Below are positions 5,582 through 6,693 of a stretch of DNA of 6,693 nucleotides, in pieces (the stretch's first letter is position 1; each line of letters starts with the position of its first letter). Source of the DNA: Candidatus Paenalcaligenes intestinipullorum. GTDB taxonomy: Bacteria > Pseudomonadota > Gammaproteobacteria > Burkholderiales > Burkholderiaceae_B. The notes beneath the pieces are model-generated. The model ran no database searches. It saw nothing but the letters and a program-made list of their open reading frames with translations, and was not told the DNA's origin. The stretch spans positions 1-6,693 of the forward strand of contig DWUQ01000126.1 of the NCBI GenBank assembly GCA_019120675.1, in the 5' to 3' direction. The translations under genes were made by a program, and so were the position numbers.

Positions 5582-6624
5582 ACAATCAATCCATATCCCT
5601 CACCTACCGTGACGCTGGCGTTGATATCGAAGCGGGCGACGCCCTCGTCGATCGTATCAAGCCTTTAGCCGCTAAAACCATGCGTCCAGGAGTGATGGCT
5701 GGTATAGGGGGCTTTGGTGCTCTTTTTGAGCTGCCCAAGCATTTAAAAGAACCCGTATTGGTGTCGGGCACCGATGGCGTGGGAACGAAATTACGTTTGG
5801 CCTTTGAGTGGCAGCGACACAATAAGGTTGGTATTGATCTGGTTGCCATGAGTGTCAATGACATTTTGGTACAAGGCGCGGAGCCATTGTACTTCCTAGA
5901 TTACTTTGCATGTGGAACTTTATCTGTCGATACGGCAGCGGAAGTGGTGGCTGGGATTGCCAAAGGCTGCGAGCTATCGGGTTGTGCGTTAATTGGTGGT
6001 GAAACGGCAGAAATGCCTGGGATGTACCCCGAGGGTGAGTACGACCTGGCCGGGTTTGCGGTGGGGGCGGTCGAAAAAGCGCATATTATTTCTGGCCAAA
6101 GCATTCAAGCGGGTGACGCGATTTTAGGTTTGGCTTCCAGCGGTGCCCATTCTAATGGCTACTCGCTGATCCGTCGTATTTTGCAGCACGCCAACGCCAA
6201 ACCGACTGACCTGTTGGATGGGCAGCCTTTAGCGGATGTGGTGATGGCGCCTACCCGCATTTATGTCAAATCCATTTTGGCTTTATTGGAAACGTATCGC
6301 GAGGCAGTCAAAGGCTTAGTCCATATTACTGGTGGCGGATTACTCGAAAATATTCCCCGAGTCTTGCCTAAAAACCTAGCCGCAAAAATTCAACGCAACG
6401 CTTGGGAAATGCCCGCACTTTTTCAGTGGTTGCAAAGCAATGGCGGTGTGGTTGACGATGAAATGTGGCGCGTCTCTAATTGTGGCATTGGCATGATTGT
6501 GGTGGTGCCCGCTGCACAGCGCGCTCAGGTGGCCGAACAATTGCGTCATAGCGGTGAAACGGTCTACGACTTGGGCGAGGTAGTCGCTCGAAATGACGGG
6601 GATGCCGCTGTACAAATGGTCTAA
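5575..6624 (+). CDS. purM: Phosphoribosylformylglycinamidine cyclo-ligase (AIR synthetase)
   Basis: PurM closes the imidazole ring: it converts FGAM plus ATP to aminoimidazole ribonucleotide in de novo purine synthesis, as a cytoplasmic homodimer. The protein is 349 residues (E. coli 345). Seen: N-terminus LTYRDAGVDIEAGDALVDRI (9-28), the ATP-binding loop VLVSGTDGVGTKLRLA (61-76), GIDLVAMSVNDILVQGAEP (86-104), IGGETAEMPGMYPEGEYDLAGF (140-161), SSGAHSNGYSLIR (188-200), VHITGGGLLENIPRVLP (249-265) and SNCGIGMIVVV (301-311). All blocks are intact. The frame is open back to a TTG at 5509, but those 22 extra residues overlap hda and are not conserved; ATG 5575 is chosen because the YRDAGVD block then starts at residue 11 as usual. 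No clear ribosome-binding site is present before the ATG (CGGCTTTTCTC). It is the only plus-strand gene here and has its own promoter region shared with hda. Confidence 0.97.
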   Translation: MTNNQSISLTYRDAGVDIEAGDALVDRIKPLAAKTMRPGVMAGIGGFGALFELPKHLKEPVLVSGTDGVGTKLRLAFEWQRHNKVGIDLVAMSVNDILVQGAEPLYFLDYFACGTLSVDTAAEVVAGIAKGCELSGCALIGGETAEMPGMYPEGEYDLAGFAVGAVEKAHIISGQSIQAGDAILGLASSGAHSNGYSLIRRILQHANAKPTDLLDGQPLADVVMAPTRIYVKSILALLETYREAVKGLVHITGGGLLENIPRVLPKNLAAKIQRNAWEMPALFQWLQSNGGVVDDEMWRVSNCGIGMIVVVPAAQRAQVAEQLRHSGETVYDLGEVVARNDGDAAVQMV

Positions 6625-6693
6625 AAGCCCTTAATATTAACCCTGAGTCGACATCGACACGCTGGCCTAAACGCTTGCGTGCTGTCTTGCCCA
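6625..6693. other. Non-coding end of window after purM
   Basis: Sixty-nine nt without a recognisable gene start or RNA gene. It holds a 10-bp AT palindrome, TTAATATTAA (6631-6640), flanked by CCC on both sides, and two small inverted repeats: GTCGA-CA-TCGAC (6648-6659) and ACGC-TT-GCGT shortly after. None forms a GC stem followed by a T run, so no terminator for purM can be called inside the window. Confidence 0.5.

Noticed and set aside
6631..6640. TTAATATTAA palindrome as the purM terminator or an operator
   Set aside because: Entirely AT, no following T run, and a 10-bp AT palindrome is easily found by chance; recorded only within the downstream region entry.
1..6693. CRISPR arrays, insertion sequences, tRNA genes, toxin-antitoxin or defence genes
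   Set aside because: No direct-repeat arrays, terminal inverted repeats with transposase, cloverleaf sequences or foreign-looking genes were seen; nearly all DNA is accounted for by conserved housekeeping genes.

Overview
This is an ordinary chromosomal housekeeping segment, most likely from a betaproteobacterium of the Burkholderiales. Alcaligenaceae-type relatives with about 50% GC are my best guess. The proteins read like betaproteobacterial orthologs: a heterotetrameric (GlyQ/GlyS) glycyl-tRNA synthetase, an Hda with a short N-terminal clamp-binding segment, and a PcnB with an Arg-rich tail. The grouping hda / HAD phosphatase / pcnB / folK near purM also fits that group. The taxonomic placement is inference from sequence recall, not from a search.

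Layout, right to left on the minus strand: hda (4828-5520), a HAD-IB hydrolase gene (4111-4812), pcnB (2750-4102) and folK (2233-2745) are packed with spacers of 4 to 15 nt and look like one operon. A short hairpin with a T7 run (2188-2206) probably ends it. A weak promoter candidate then precedes glyQ (1152-2057) and glyS (from 1152 off the left edge, 384 residues visible). glyQ and glyS overlap by one base (TAATG). purM (5575-6624) is on the plus strand, divergent from hda across a 54-nt spacer. The last 69 nt carry no recognisable gene.

How the genes relate: glyQS charges tRNA-Gly. folK makes the pyrophosphorylated pterin for folate synthesis, and purM makes AIR in purine synthesis; purine synthesis uses folate-carried one-carbon units. 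pcnB adds poly(A) tails that mark RNA for decay. hda shuts down DnaA-ATP after replication starts. The HAD protein is a small-molecule phosphatase of unknown substrate.

For all of glyQ, folK, hda and purM the longest open frame runs upstream of the true start. I chose the internal ATG in each case from family length and the conserved N-terminus. I found no undescribed system. The most notable unexplained item is a perfect 14-bp inverted repeat inside the 5' coding part of pcnB (4018-4056). Next is a small operator-like palindrome in the hda/purM spacer.
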